64,000 nt of DNA from JAFGNB01 sp050304135 (lineage in GTDB: Bacteria; Fibrobacterota; Chitinivibrionia; Chitinivibrionales; Chitinispirillaceae): contig JBNLDC010000074.1 of assembly GCA_050304135.1 (NCBI GenBank), positions 85,518-149,517 on the forward strand, read 5' to 3'. The notes below the pieces were generated by a model. It made no database searches and was not told the origin of the DNA. It worked only from the letters and a program-made list of their open reading frames with translations. This document shows positions 7,775 to 18,586 of this stretch, in pieces; the stretch's first letter is position 1, and each line of letters opens with the position of its first letter. The translations under genes and the position numbers were made by a program.

Positions 7775-8753
7775 TATTAATAAGAAGCAAATAGGTTTCG
7801 TCGTTGTAATCGTAATTACCTATACAATTTGCATTTATGCAGTCTCGATTAAATTAAATGTTAAAAGTATAGAAATTATTTTCCCTATTGCGGTAAGTTT
7901 AGGTGCTGGATTGATTGCTTGGTTAATAACAGAACTTGTTACACATGTTTTTGATAACCAACATGCGATGCAATGGAATTTATTAGAAAACGCTAATGAA
8001 AACATTAAGAAGCTTGAAGATATCCTAAAGGAACATACCGCAAATAAATTCCCAAAGCATGAATCAGACACTTCATTAATTATAGAACTTGTACAAGGCA
8101 AACAGTTGTCACTTCTTGAGGAAAAAAGAGGTAAAGTAGGTTATAGTTTCTTTAAGTCTTATTTTAAAAAAGCAGAAACAGTTAAAATATCTGGCATAGC
8201 AATGGGTAGTCTATTTGATGACATACTCAAACATCGTGACGAACATGAGCTAATAAAAAGAATAATAAATCAACCTGACATCGATGTAAACATCCTAATG
8301 GCAGATTATAATGCTGAATATGTGAAATTTAGAGATGAAACGGAAAAAGTCGATGATTTAAAATGCTCTTCTGGAATTAAAGCATCTATGATTAAAATAA
8401 ACAAAATTGCCAAATTAATCAAAGAAAGTAATTGGGCTACAAATAAACAAAGCATATTTCAAATTCGTTCTACTCCAATACCGTTTACCAATACACTTAC
8501 TTATTTTAAACATAAAGATAAAAATGGTTTCCCGGATGAATGCATAATGATTGGAGTAATATTTCCTCATGTAAAAGGAACTGAATCTGCAATATTTAAT
8601 ATTCAAAAAAACACTAACCGAGCGATTGCTGAAATATTTACTCAGGCAAGCCAAAGTTTTAATGCAATCTATGAATCAGCACAATCAAACGTATTACTCA
8701 GCTGGACTGGAAACGAAGTAACGATTAACTCTAATTGTACTGAGGATGTTTAG
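7764..8753 (+). CDS. Two-TM membrane protein with cytoplasmic PLD-like domain
   Basis: A 329-aa protein with two hydrophobic segments at about residues 9-28 and 36-60, a coiled region, and a soluble domain of about 220 residues. The segment VKISGIAMGSLFDDIL followed by INQPDIDVNILMADY resembles the strand-turn pattern of phospholipase-D-like folds, but no HKD motif is present, so catalysis is doubtful. Its start overlaps DUF89 by 11 nt, making it the last gene of the RHH-HIT-DUF89 module. A sensor or membrane-acting effector is a plausible inference from the TM plus soluble-domain design. It converges on res with a 5-nt gap and no obvious terminator between them. Confidence 0.55.
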   Translation: MPVNINKKQIGFVVVIVITYTICIYAVSIKLNVKSIEIIFPIAVSLGAGLIAWLITELVTHVFDNQHAMQWNLLENANENIKKLEDILKEHTANKFPKHESDTSLIIELVQGKQLSLLEEKRGKVGYSFFKSYFKKAETVKISGIAMGSLFDDILKHRDEHELIKRIINQPDIDVNILMADYNAEYVKFRDETEKVDDLKCSSGIKASMIKINKIAKLIKESNWATNKQSIFQIRSTPIPFTNTLTYFKHKDKNGFPDECIMIGVIFPHVKGTESAIFNIQKNTNRAIAEIFTQASQSFNAIYESAQSNVLLSWTGNEVTINSNCTEDV

Positions 8754-8758
8754 ATTGT

Positions 8759-11434
8759 TCAAATAACGTACTCCCGCACCAGAAAATCAAAACTCATATT
8801 CAACTGCACGGCATTGTGAGGTATCAGAACATACTTCCAAGGCTTCCCGCCATTCTGGCTCGTATATTCAGTCGCGTTTCTGCAGTATTCAATTGCCGAA
8901 CGGGCTTTATCCTGAACCTCTGACGAATCAACATCATCAGCTTTCTTGGTTTCAATCATAAAGATCTCGCTGTTTGTCTCGACGATAAAATCCGGATTGT
9001 ACTGCCGTGAATTGTGCTGATAATAGATATGAAACTGCCCTTGTGCCGGGCGAAGCCATTTCAGCACATTATCTTTATCATCCTCCAGGATTATCGCGAA
9101 ATCTTTTTCTGTTTTCGAATCAACCTTACACATGGTATGATAAGCTTTAGAGAAGCCGGTAAAAACCTTCGTAGGAATAGAATTTGTTGGTTCAATGGTT
9201 TCCCGAAAGGGGAATATCTTGTCAGAGGTGTGTTTTGATAGGTTGTGATCTTTAATACCACTGAACGGATATACTAACGGTTTATCAAATCCGGAAGATT
9301 TTACATAAAAATGTTCCATCATTTGAGTAAAGATGTAGTCTGATAACTCCCGTTTCCGGAATTGTACCACATTGATAACCTCACCTTCATTCAAATAGCT
9401 TTTAAGCTTATCTATTGCCTGACCGGCAAGTTTAAAAAGCAACTCACATTCCTGATCATAATCTATTTCATCATGGTTGATCAACTCATTAACCAGTATG
9501 TTTTCGAGGCTATCGGGTACCACCTTACCTTCTCCCTTAACAATATCCACCATTTCTTTCTGCTGACGCAGCATCTGGACCCGGATATCTTCAGATACCG
9601 GACGCAACAATATTTTTTCGGTATCCAGATTAAAATCATGAAAACCTGCAATAGTGTTCCCTGATTGCTGGATTGTTATTCTGGGTATTTCAATAATATT
9701 CTTTCCGAATTCATCGACGATTTCCTCCATTACCGCCTGTATTTCAATCATACGTTCTTCGGCAAAAAGGTCCTGTTGAGGAGTTCCATAAACTTTTCTG
9801 CCTACATTTTCCAGAATCGCCTTTTTAACTTCCTCTGTTTTTAACTCGGAAACGGATCTGACCTTTCTGTTCATTTCGGGAAGCGCAGCCCATACCAGTT
9901 TTTTTGTTTCGAGGCGGGCTGTTGCTTTTTTCTTCTCTGATTCATCCTCTATTGTATCAATCTTTTTCTGCTCAACCTCAAATGAGACAGTTATAGCATC
10001 CGTACCAGTAACAATCTCCTTCTTTTCCGCCATATCAGTTTCTTCAATTATAATTACATTCTCTTTTCGAATGATTGAATCTTCCTTATTGGCCTCATCA
10101 ATAATCGCCTGGAATTTATCATGCGCCACAATCGTAAGTTTATCAACCTTCTGAACACCGGTTCTCTTTCCATAGGGCAGTCGTAGTCCGCGTCCGATTG
10201 TCTGTTCGGTAAGTGTTTCCGAGGCGGAAGCCCGCAGTGGAATAATTGTATAGAGGTTTGTTACATCCCATCCCTCTTTGAGCATATTCACATGAATAAC
10301 CACCTCTATGGGGTTTTCGGGACTTTCAAGACTAAGCAGCTGCTGAATGTTTTCCTCTTTTTCGGAGCCACGCTGATTGGAGTGGATTTCCATGACCTTA
10401 TCGGCATAATAGCCGTCAAAAAAACCCTGTGAGGCAATCATCTCTTTAATTTTTGCGGCATGTTCGGTATCTTTTGCGACCACCAGTACGAAAGGTTTTA
10501 CTGATTTTGTCTTGAAATCCCGGGAATATTTATCGAGAGCAAGCTTCGTATCCTCGTGGATGCGTATACCATCCTGGAGTTTTATTTCATCGAGCCGATC
10601 TGGATCGCTCCGATATTTTGAAGGATCAAAATCTTTTCGTGTTGCAACGGCTGGGTCTTTCACATACCCGTCATTCACTGCTTTAGCGAGGGAGTACTCA
10701 TACACCACATTCTCGAATAAAATCGATTTTCCACCACGTTCGGTTTTGGGAGTAGCAGTTAGTTCAAGACCAAGCACCGGTTTAAGTTCATTTATTACCG
10801 CCATACCCCTGTCTGCCCTGTAATGATGCGATTCATCCATGAGCAGCACCAAGTCTGGTAATGATGCTAAATAGTCGAAGTAGCTGTCTCCGATATATTC
10901 TTTCAAACGCTTTATCCGAGGTTCCGCACCTCCACGAGTCTCCGCATTTAATTTGGAGATATTAAAAATATTGATACTTACTTTTGTGAGAAGGTCCTGA
11001 GCCATCCCCTGATCATAATTATCACCGGTTATGATACGCGGTTTATTCTGGGCAAATTCCGCTATTCCTTTGAAGACATATTTGGGATGTGCCGGGTTAC
11101 CGAAATCTTCAGTGAGTTTATTATAGATAGTCAGATTTGGAGCCATGATAAAAAAGTTATTTATTCCCTTTTGAAGATGCAGATAGGTAATAAAGGCTCC
11201 CATAAGCCTGGTTTTCCCGACACCTGTGGCGAGAGCAAAGCAGATTGACGGAAAATCTCTTTCAAAACTTGTACATGTCGGGTAGACGCTCTTAACCTTT
11301 GCAAGATCCTCTTCAAGGTTCATCTCTTTTTCAAGTGTAAGCATGTCGGCAAGCAGTTCAAGAATGGCAAGGCTCTCCACCTGTGGTGTACGAAGACTGA
11401 GGCGATTGCGGATATTCAGTGCAATACGATTCAT
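8759..11434 (-). CDS. res: Type III restriction enzyme, Res subunit
   Basis: An 891-aa intact protein. It has an SF2 translocase core: Walker A GVGKT at 71-75, DESHHYR at 200-206, and the motif V-VI region NMLKEGWDVTNLYT...QTIGRGLRLP. It ends in a PD-(D/E)XK endonuclease: PDFIVET (Asp 815) and IETKK (Glu 828, Lys 830). Res uses ATP hydrolysis to communicate between two head-to-head Mod-recognised sites and cuts nearby. The length is within the family range. It overlaps mod by 4 nt. It needs Mod for DNA recognition, and Mod here is frameshifted, so activity in this genome is doubtful. Confidence 0.93.
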   Translation of the reverse strand: MNRIALNIRNRLSLRTPQVESLAILELLADMLTLEKEMNLEEDLAKVKSVYPTCTSFERDFPSICFALATGVGKTRLMGAFITYLHLQKGINNFFIMAPNLTIYNKLTEDFGNPAHPKYVFKGIAEFAQNKPRIITGDNYDQGMAQDLLTKVSINIFNISKLNAETRGGAEPRIKRLKEYIGDSYFDYLASLPDLVLLMDESHHYRADRGMAVINELKPVLGLELTATPKTERGGKSILFENVVYEYSLAKAVNDGYVKDPAVATRKDFDPSKYRSDPDRLDEIKLQDGIRIHEDTKLALDKYSRDFKTKSVKPFVLVVAKDTEHAAKIKEMIASQGFFDGYYADKVMEIHSNQRGSEKEENIQQLLSLESPENPIEVVIHVNMLKEGWDVTNLYTIIPLRASASETLTEQTIGRGLRLPYGKRTGVQKVDKLTIVAHDKFQAIIDEANKEDSIIRKENVIIIEETDMAEKKEIVTGTDAITVSFEVEQKKIDTIEDESEKKKATARLETKKLVWAALPEMNRKVRSVSELKTEEVKKAILENVGRKVYGTPQQDLFAEERMIEIQAVMEEIVDEFGKNIIEIPRITIQQSGNTIAGFHDFNLDTEKILLRPVSEDIRVQMLRQQKEMVDIVKGEGKVVPDSLENILVNELINHDEIDYDQECELLFKLAGQAIDKLKSYLNEGEVINVVQFRKRELSDYIFTQMMEHFYVKSSGFDKPLVYPFSGIKDHNLSKHTSDKIFPFRETIEPTNSIPTKVFTGFSKAYHTMCKVDSKTEKDFAIILEDDKDNVLKWLRPAQGQFHIYYQHNSRQYNPDFIVETNSEIFMIETKKADDVDSSEVQDKARSAIEYCRNATEYTSQNGGKPWKYVLIPHNAVQLNMSFDFLVREYVI

Positions 11435-13133
11435 CTTGAACCTCCTTTCTCACTCTTCAATGAGTCAAGGAAGTTAGTCTGTCCGGGATTTTCCTCACGC
11501 ACTTTTACTTCCCGGGGTGGACCGGGTGGGACATATTCCGGAGCATCTGGGTCCTGTGGCATGTTGACAATATTCAGACTGTAATCGTCTCTTCCGAATT
11601 CACATCTGCCGAGCAGCATATTGGGAATTTTTTTGATAGTTATATTTTCGTATTTTGATTTGCAAGCAGACGAAAACTTCCTGCAGCAGATAAGAAGGCT
11701 TTCCTCTGGCCCCATTTCAGAATCGATTCGGTCGAGCATCTCAACTGTTACAAATTGAGTAGTGGTGAAGATAAAATCTTGTTCAGTAGACTGCCCCTGT
11801 TTCCAGTAGATCTCTTCGTGGGGGCTGTATTTAAAACCTTCATGTTTTGCCATTGCTGCAGCAAGCATATCCGGATTGTAGCGTTCATCGATAATCCAGT
11901 TGCCGTGTGGGTCCTGTTTCAGGAGGCTGGGAGCGAGGTAGTAGTATTTAAATCCTCCACCACCTTTCCAGTTGACGGATTTTGAAATGCCGCCTTGGTC
12001 GGTACCGTCGCAGACTTTAATTAAACGCGGTACACATAAAGTGTTGCAATGCTCACCTAATTCGATTCCAATCCAATTTCTATCCGTTTTATGGGCTACA
12101 GCAGCAGTTGTACCAGAGCCAAGGAATGAATCTAAAATATGGTCTCCTTTATCTGAAGCAATATTCAAAATCCGCTCAATTAAATCTTCTGGCTTTGGTG
12201 TATCAAAATGGATCTCATTATTAAAAAGTGTTTTCTGATGCGCCTTAGTTTGACGAGTTGTATCTAAGTCAATCCATATTGTAGAATATGGCCGACTTGG
12301 GTTTGATGGGGCATACTCTCTTGTATATGGAACCCACGTTTCTTTTCCAAGTAGCTCCCGTTTTTTCCAAACGATTAATTTTTTTTCAAGTAAGTCAAAA
12401 ACAGTCGTTTTCCCCATTGCCCACCGTGCTTCTCTTCCGTCATCATGAATTGGAAAAACCTCATTGCCATCAGGTGTAGGAATTGGGAAAAACATAGAAG
12501 GCCTATCTTTTCTTAGACTGTTTTTACCATTCTTCTTTAGCAATCTATCCCGAAAAAACCTCCCTTTTTCATCCGGCCCCCTGTATGATACAAGAATATT
12601 TGGATCTGGTTTCTGCTTGAAATTGCAACCACCAGGTATTTTTGAATAACAAAGGATATATTCATGGTCTGGAGTTATTGGCACTTTATTATCATTTGGG
12701 CTATCTACTTTTCTCCAGATTGCAGTGGTAATAAAACAGTTTCGTCCAAAAAGCTCATCCATTACTACTTTCAGGTAAGCCTGTTCATTATCATCACATT
12801 GAACCCAGATAGATCCATCTGGAGACAAAAGGTGTCGTAAAGTAACCTATCACGTAACAGATTTAACCAAGTTGAATGTTCTAGGCCATCATCATAGTGT
12901 TCAAATGCACTCCCAGTATTATATGGCGGATCAATATAAATACACTTGATTTTTCCAGAATAATCCTGTTCCAGTGCTTTCAGTGCCAATAAATTATCAC
13001 CATGGATAAGCATGTTCTCACTCGTAGAATTTCCATATGATTTCTCCGGGTCTTCAATCAAAATCCTCGGTTCCAGATTCGGCCGTTTATCTTTCCCGAT
13101 CCACGTCAACTCAAGTTTCTGACCTTTAGGCAT
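11431..13133 (-). pseudogene. mod: Type III DNA methyltransferase Mod, frameshifted
   Basis: The N-terminal part (13133 to about 12840) contains DPPYNTG (68-74), the catalytic motif IV of beta-class N6-adenine methyltransferases, and continues HSTWLNLLRDRLL. The frame is then lost. The adjacent frame resumes with RHLLSPDGSIWVQ and runs to the end, including SFLGSGTT (SAM-binding motif I) and the recognition region. The A-run at 12839-12841 has three A's; one more would restore RDRLLLRHLLSPDGS, the expected sequence. A single-base deletion, or a sequencing error, is therefore the simplest explanation. Without it the protein would be about 567 aa. Mod both methylates and gives specificity to Res. 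Both halves are otherwise well conserved, so the lesion is recent or artefactual. Confidence 0.88.
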
Positions 13134-15492
13134 TTGCTATCTCCGTTGTTACTTCGCCAATACTTTCAAGTAAAGCATTATATTGTTCTTCATCTTTCTC
13201 TTTTATTGTATCAAGGATAAGTGTGGCTGTTCTTTTCATTTCTGGAACATCAACAGGTACCCTTCCTCGTTCCATCAGACCTTCCATATGGGAATACTCA
13301 TTACTTATTCTCTCACTCAATACAGCAGGTATTTTATCCTCACCAAAAAAGCGCTCAAGTTTTTTATCATGTTCAATCGCATTAGGATATTTATAATAGA
13401 GATATGAGTCAAGAAATTTACGGGCATTATTTCCAAAACTGTAAAAGCAGTCATGACTATCGTCATCTTCGGTTACAGCGTTTGCACATTTGTATAATTG
13501 GTGAAAAAGATAATTGAATTCTGTTACGAAATTCCTCAGATACTTAGGCATTTGTCGAATAATGCTGCCGATCGATGTTCGTTCGACAACTAGATAGCAT
13601 TTATGATATTGTTGCCCATTAGGATCTTTATCGTGAACTCTTTTTAAAAACCTTAAAAATTCAAGATTATGTGTTGATATAAACACTTGTTCAAATTTAC
13701 CTTTTTTAAGAATCGCACAATTTATCAAACTGTATAAGAAGAAAATGTGATTTGAATCCAGACTTGAAATCGGGTCATCAATCCAGATGATGGGTGAAAT
13801 ACCTTCCAGCTCCGTACTCGCGAGTCTCCCAATAAAGTAACAGAAAGCTATTAAGCTACATTCTCCTTCACTGAGATGGTATGCTTTCTTCCCATCTCTT
13901 ATCACTTCGAATCTATATCCCGTCTCTTCTTCAACGGCCCGAAGGGAAAGTGAATCGTGCCCGAAATAACTTGTGAGGTAGAAGTTTACTCTGTCTGCTC
14001 CTCTACGCTCATCTTTAAGTTGTATTCGAAGTGTACCAATTCTATCATTTATATCCTGAACAGCTTTTCGGGCATTGGACAATGATTCCGCTGCAATATC
14101 TTTTTTCTCTTCAAGCTCTTTATTTTTTGTTACACAACCAGAATAGTCAATGTCGATGACAAATGTATTTACAGCATCAAGACGTAGTTTTCTTTTGGCA
14201 TTATTCTGTTCCCTGTTCAAACTACTACTGAAAGCATTGGATCCTTCAATCAGCTTAACGTATTTATCTGAACAATCCTGAAGTTCCGAAGTGTGGTTTT
14301 CTGGTATATCAAAAACGGTAGGAGTGAGAATATTTTTCAGGCGCTGGTTAATTGCTTTTAATATCATATCCAGCGATTTCTGATACTTTTCTACTGCTAC
14401 CTTCCACTCTTTTGAAACCTCATGCACCGTTTCATGAAACTTTGAATAGAATACGGATTGATCTGGTTTCAGTTTGTCTACAACCCCCGCTTTTTCGAAT
14501 TCGACACTTTTCTTTAATGTCTCAAGCTGTGTTCTTAATGATTCTGACTCTTTACTGAAATGTTTATCTAATTTCTTAAAAAGGTTCCCAGGGATAGGAC
14601 TGCCACAAAAACCGCATGTAGTGGTCTTCTCTTTATGGAGGGCAATTCCCTGTCGAACCCATTCCTGAAGAGTGATATCCCTTAATAATTCCTGGATAGG
14701 TTCCGATTCACCAATTTTTTTCTCAAGAAGCTCAGTCGCCTTACTAGTAAACGATTCGAATGAAAGTGATAAATTAGCGGGAGAAGGAATCACAGCGAGT
14801 GGTTCCTCCTTAATAAGCTCTGAAAGATCACTTTTATCTTTCTCGGTAAGTGAGGTATACCCTTTGGCAGTTACGGACTCAATATCCTTTAGAATGGCCT
14901 TGATATTGTAGGTTGGATTGCCATATGGTTTGTATTTAATATCCTGGTTTGCTTTGTTACGAAACTTTTCTTCCAGTAATGCAACCGCAGTACTAACTAC
15001 TCTACGTGCATCAGTAAATTTTTTCTCTTCTAACTTCTGTAGACCCAGAAGACTGGAAACATCTTCAGGGTTTCCAAGTTGTTTTTCCAACGCTTCGATT
15101 TCAATCTCGATTTTAGAATTATCCTCACCCAACACTGCAAAAGATTTTATATCTTGCTGGTCATCAACAATAAATCTCAGGTTATCTCTGATAAAATCTT
15201 CATTAAAAACTCTTACGGAATGATTATGTGCTGTAGGATTGGATTCTAAAACTTGAGATCCATCAGATAATTCGAGTGTGAATTTTGCATTACTATAATT
15301 TTGAGGAAGGAAGCCTGTTTCTAATGAGCGTAATACTCTTGATAGGGTGGTCTTACCAGAGTAATTTCGTCCATAAATGATGTTAATCTTTTGAAGAGCC
15401 TGTACCCTTCCTGGTTGCTGAAAAACATTTTGGTTCCATACAAAATCCTTAAAAACAGCAAGATCTTTCAATGATAAGAAGGATTTAATCAT
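13126..15492 (-). CDS. RloC-like zinc-hook ATPase, candidate anticodon nuclease
   Basis: A 788-aa protein: split ABC-type ATPase with Walker A GRNYSGKT (41-48), signature LSEGE (541-545), Walker B IIWIDDPISSLD (about 568-579) and H-loop STHN (606-609). Long coiled coils flank CGFC (293-296), a Rad50-type zinc hook as in RloC; PrrC lacks this. The C-terminal region has Arg 691 and Asp 695 (ARKFLDS) and NEYSH (His 735), spaced like the Arg-Glu-His tRNA-cleaving triad of PrrC/RloC, although Asp replaces Glu. Members cleave tRNA anticodons when DNA damage or restriction failure is sensed. It overlaps the helicase by 8 nt and mod by 8 nt, so it belongs to the restriction operon, as PrrC does to a type I system. 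Nuclease activity is inference. Confidence 0.7.
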   Translation of the reverse strand: MIKSFLSLKDLAVFKDFVWNQNVFQQPGRVQALQKINIIYGRNYSGKTTLSRVLRSLETGFLPQNYSNAKFTLELSDGSQVLESNPTAHNHSVRVFNEDFIRDNLRFIVDDQQDIKSFAVLGEDNSKIEIEIEALEKQLGNPEDVSSLLGLQKLEEKKFTDARRVVSTAVALLEEKFRNKANQDIKYKPYGNPTYNIKAILKDIESVTAKGYTSLTEKDKSDLSELIKEEPLAVIPSPANLSLSFESFTSKATELLEKKIGESEPIQELLRDITLQEWVRQGIALHKEKTTTCGFCGSPIPGNLFKKLDKHFSKESESLRTQLETLKKSVEFEKAGVVDKLKPDQSVFYSKFHETVHEVSKEWKVAVEKYQKSLDMILKAINQRLKNILTPTVFDIPENHTSELQDCSDKYVKLIEGSNAFSSSLNREQNNAKRKLRLDAVNTFVIDIDYSGCVTKNKELEEKKDIAAESLSNARKAVQDINDRIGTLRIQLKDERRGADRVNFYLTSYFGHDSLSLRAVEEETGYRFEVIRDGKKAYHLSEGECSLIAFCYFIGRLASTELEGISPIIWIDDPISSLDSNHIFFLYSLINCAILKKGKFEQVFISTHNLEFLRFLKRVHDKDPNGQQYHKCYLVVERTSIGSIIRQMPKYLRNFVTEFNYLFHQLYKCANAVTEDDDSHDCFYSFGNNARKFLDSYLYYKYPNAIEHDKKLERFFGEDKIPAVLSERISNEYSHMEGLMERGRVPVDVPEMKRTATLILDTIKEKDEEQYNALLESIGEVTTEIANA

Positions 15493-18361
15493 TATGGAGA
15501 CTCCAGCGAATTAAAACTATATTTTTTATTTCAATTTTCTGCTGCATCCTTTTCTCAATTTCCTCAAGCAGAGCCTCTTTTCTTGTATCCACCTCATCCT
15601 GTGCCTGATAAAGATCCTGTCGCATTTCACGACGTTTTATCTCCATCTCCTTGATCATTCGCTGCATTTTCACTTTTTCTTCGAGTTTGAGGATTTTTCG
15701 GGCTTCCGTTTTATTGGCCCGAATATTTTTCTCAAGCTCCTTCAGCTGCATCTCCAGACTCTGCTTCCGATCTTCAGCCCATTTATCGAGTTTTAACATC
15801 TCAGTATCAAAGAATGTGGCATTTCGTTCCGAGACCAAATCAACGACGGTAACTTTACAGGCATGCAGCATCTGATCAATAGCATCCTGTACCTTGGTAG
15901 ATATTGCCGAGCACGGCGAGACACCAGCATCAAGTGAGAACAATCGTTGACATACTACTGTATCCATCGGAGTACCATCATCCGTTACCCCGGCGATAAG
16001 AAGATGATCCTCAGATTCGAATGAATCGATCTCCAGCGATTGAATACACAGCCATCCGGATTTTCCGATATACTCTTGAAGGATACTTATTTTCGGGGTA
16101 CCGGTATAGCGAAATTCAAGATGTGCGATATCCAGGTCACATTCTTTACATTGATTAATAATATACTGAGCGATTGGATGCCCCAGACGATACAGGTGCG
16201 AGCGTTCATCCGCTTTACGCATTTTATACGGGCCGAGTGGAATAGACTGCCCACCCAGTGGATTGGTACGAAGATAAAACTCATGTGTTTCATTGTTCAT
16301 ATCCGCATGGTCACGGAGGACATAACGGGTAAGGTCCCATAACCACTGCTCATATTTCTGAAGATACTGCTCGCTTTTATCCTTACTGAACCGGAGTTTC
16401 TCGTGAACTTCCTCATCAAAGTTTTCAAGAAGCTTCTGCCGGGTGTCTTGCATCCGATTGCTAATCTGCTCTTCTAACTGCTCCTGTAACGAATCAAAAG
16501 ATTCCTGGATCTCTTTTTGGGTGCGACATTTTCGATAGATCTCCGCAATTCTCTTTTCAAAATCCACACCAGATTCAATAGTGCCCAGCACCTCATCACT
16601 CGCTCCGAATACACCGGTAAAAAGTTTGAACTTTTTATCAAGCAACTCGAACACACGGACATCCGCCTCATTTTTTGTATTGAGAAAATTGACCACAACC
16701 ACATCGTGCTGCTGTCCGTAACGATGACATCTGCCGATTCTCTGTTCTATCCGTTGCGGGTTCCAGGGAAGATCATAGTTAACCACTAACGAACAGAATT
16801 GAAGGTTGATACCCTCGGCTGCGGCTTCGGTTGCGATCATTACCACCGCTTCTTCGCGGAAATAGTCGACCATAGCGGCACGCATATCTGCAGTCCGAGA
16901 GCCGGTTACTCTGTCAGTACCCTCATAACGTTTTTTCCAGTTTTCGTATATCGCTTTACTCTTTTTATCGTTATTCGACCCATTGAAGAGGACAATTTTA
17001 TCTCCAAAATCGGTTGTCTCAAGAATGGATTGAACATACTGCTGTGTACGGGTCGATTCAGTAAAAATGACTGCTTTTTTAGCTCCACCCGAACGATGCG
17101 CTTCCTCAAACCCCTTCTGGAGAGCAACCAGTAACACCTCTCCTTTGGAGTTTCTTTTAATGGAATCCGCCAGGTTATGAAACTCCCGCAATTGAGCCAT
17201 CTCTTCAGAGATGGCCGCCCGCTGTTCTTCGGATAATTGCGGTTTTTCACTCTCTTCCTCTTCCTCGTCACCGGTCCATTCTTCTTTCAGCTCATCAAGT
17301 GTCTCGAACTCTCCTGAAAGTTCCTCATCGAAAAGATCGATCGGATCTGCCTCAGTGAGTATCACCTGAAGCTTGTCCGCCAAGCGAGCGAATGTACCGG
17401 AAATGGCAAATGTTGAGGAAGCGAGGAGTCGCCGGAGAATAAGAGTCATGAGGTGCCGTTGACTGGCCGGGAGAGCAAACAGTTCATCCCGTTGCAGATA
17501 TTCGGATACCAGTTCGTAGAGGCGCTGTTCAGGATCTGATGGTTCAAATTTCTGAGTAATGGCCGTACGATTCGTGTACTTGATATACTCAAGTACCTGT
17601 CTGCGGAGAGTACGTTTGCATACCGGAGCAAGCCGTGCCTTCAGGTCGGCGTAATTATCGGTATCGCCATCAAGACGAGCAAACTGTGCCTTGTAACTTT
17701 AAAGATCCCCAAAAGTATGATCGTCAATAATACTGACCAGCCCATAGAGTTCAAGCAGACTGTTTTGAAGTGGAGTAGCAGTAAGCAGGATTTTATGCCT
17801 GTCAGCAATCGAATTTTTTATTGCATTGGCGATTTTATTCCCTTTTTTATATACATTACGCAGTCGATGTGCCTCATCGATTACGACAAGGTCCCAGTTG
17901 GTTGCTGTAACATACGGATCTTTTGACCGTGCAAAATGGTAGGAACAAATTACTATTTCATTATCACGCTCAAACGGATTAAGATTCCCCTCTTTAATGC
18001 ACTGGTTGAACGATCTGGCTTCAAGAATTATCGATGGGATAAAAAATTTATCCATTAACTCCTGATTCCACTGTTTCCGGAGACTTGAAGGCACGATGAT
18101 GAGTATTTTCCGTTTTCGTTCAGCCCACCGTTGTGAGATAACCAGCCCGGCCTCGATGGTTTTTCCAAGCCCAACTTCATCCGCGAGAATCGCTCCTTTT
18201 GAAAGGGGCGATCTGAATGCAAAAAGAGCGGCATCCACCTGGTGTGGATTGACGTCTATCTGGGCATCGAATAGAGAGGAGGCGAGTTTCTCGATACTAT
18301 CAGAAGCACTTCTCTTTGTCAGCTCGTGGGCAAAATATTTGGCATGATAGTCGGTGAGCAT
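15485..18361 (-). pseudogene. SNF2-type helicase with one in-frame stop
   Basis: A single reading frame of 958 codons is interrupted by one TAA at 17699-17701 (codon 221). The part before it has ADEVGLGKT (Walker A), VVIDEAHRLRN (DEAH) and LLTATPLQN. The part after it has the helicase C-domain with NYDLPWNPQRIEQRIGRCHR and a long coiled-coil tail. Across the stop the text reads GDL-stop-SYKAQFARLDG, where family members normally have a Lys, so AAA to TAA explains it. The downstream 737 codons remain open, so the change is recent, an error, or bypassed. Helicases of this type commonly sit upstream of type III mod/res pairs. The shared 48-bp upstream repeat probably contains its promoter. Confidence 0.85.
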
Positions 18362-18419
18362 TGAAATCCAAAGGTTCGACGGGTGTGTGAGTTTTGGTTA
18401 AAAGCTCAGTGGATTTTAG

Positions 18420-18467
18420 TATATATTGAAAATAGTCTTTTTTAGGGCGAGAAGCGTTAAAAAAGGG
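18420..18467 (-). repeat. 48-bp repeated upstream element, copy 1
   Basis: It is 47/48 identical to 19458-19505 by eye (one G/T difference). It lies 58 nt upstream of the helicase start, in the same orientation and at almost the same distance as the other copy from its own gene. On the gene strand the copy ends AATATATA, which may supply a -10 region. It is probably a duplicated promoter or operator. Confidence 0.75.
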
Positions 18468-18586
18468 TGTTTTATAACAATATTTCGTAAGGAGAGAGCC
18501 GATACTCACAAATGGGATTATTCATCAGAATGGTGAAGATTATGATCAAAATTTATGAATAGTTGAGGTAACAACTTTTCCTGTAA

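Noticed and set aside
16906..17631. Short minus-strand frames (121 and 61 codons) near the helicase
   Set aside because: They are shifted frames inside the helicase reading frame, which itself continues through this region after one stop.
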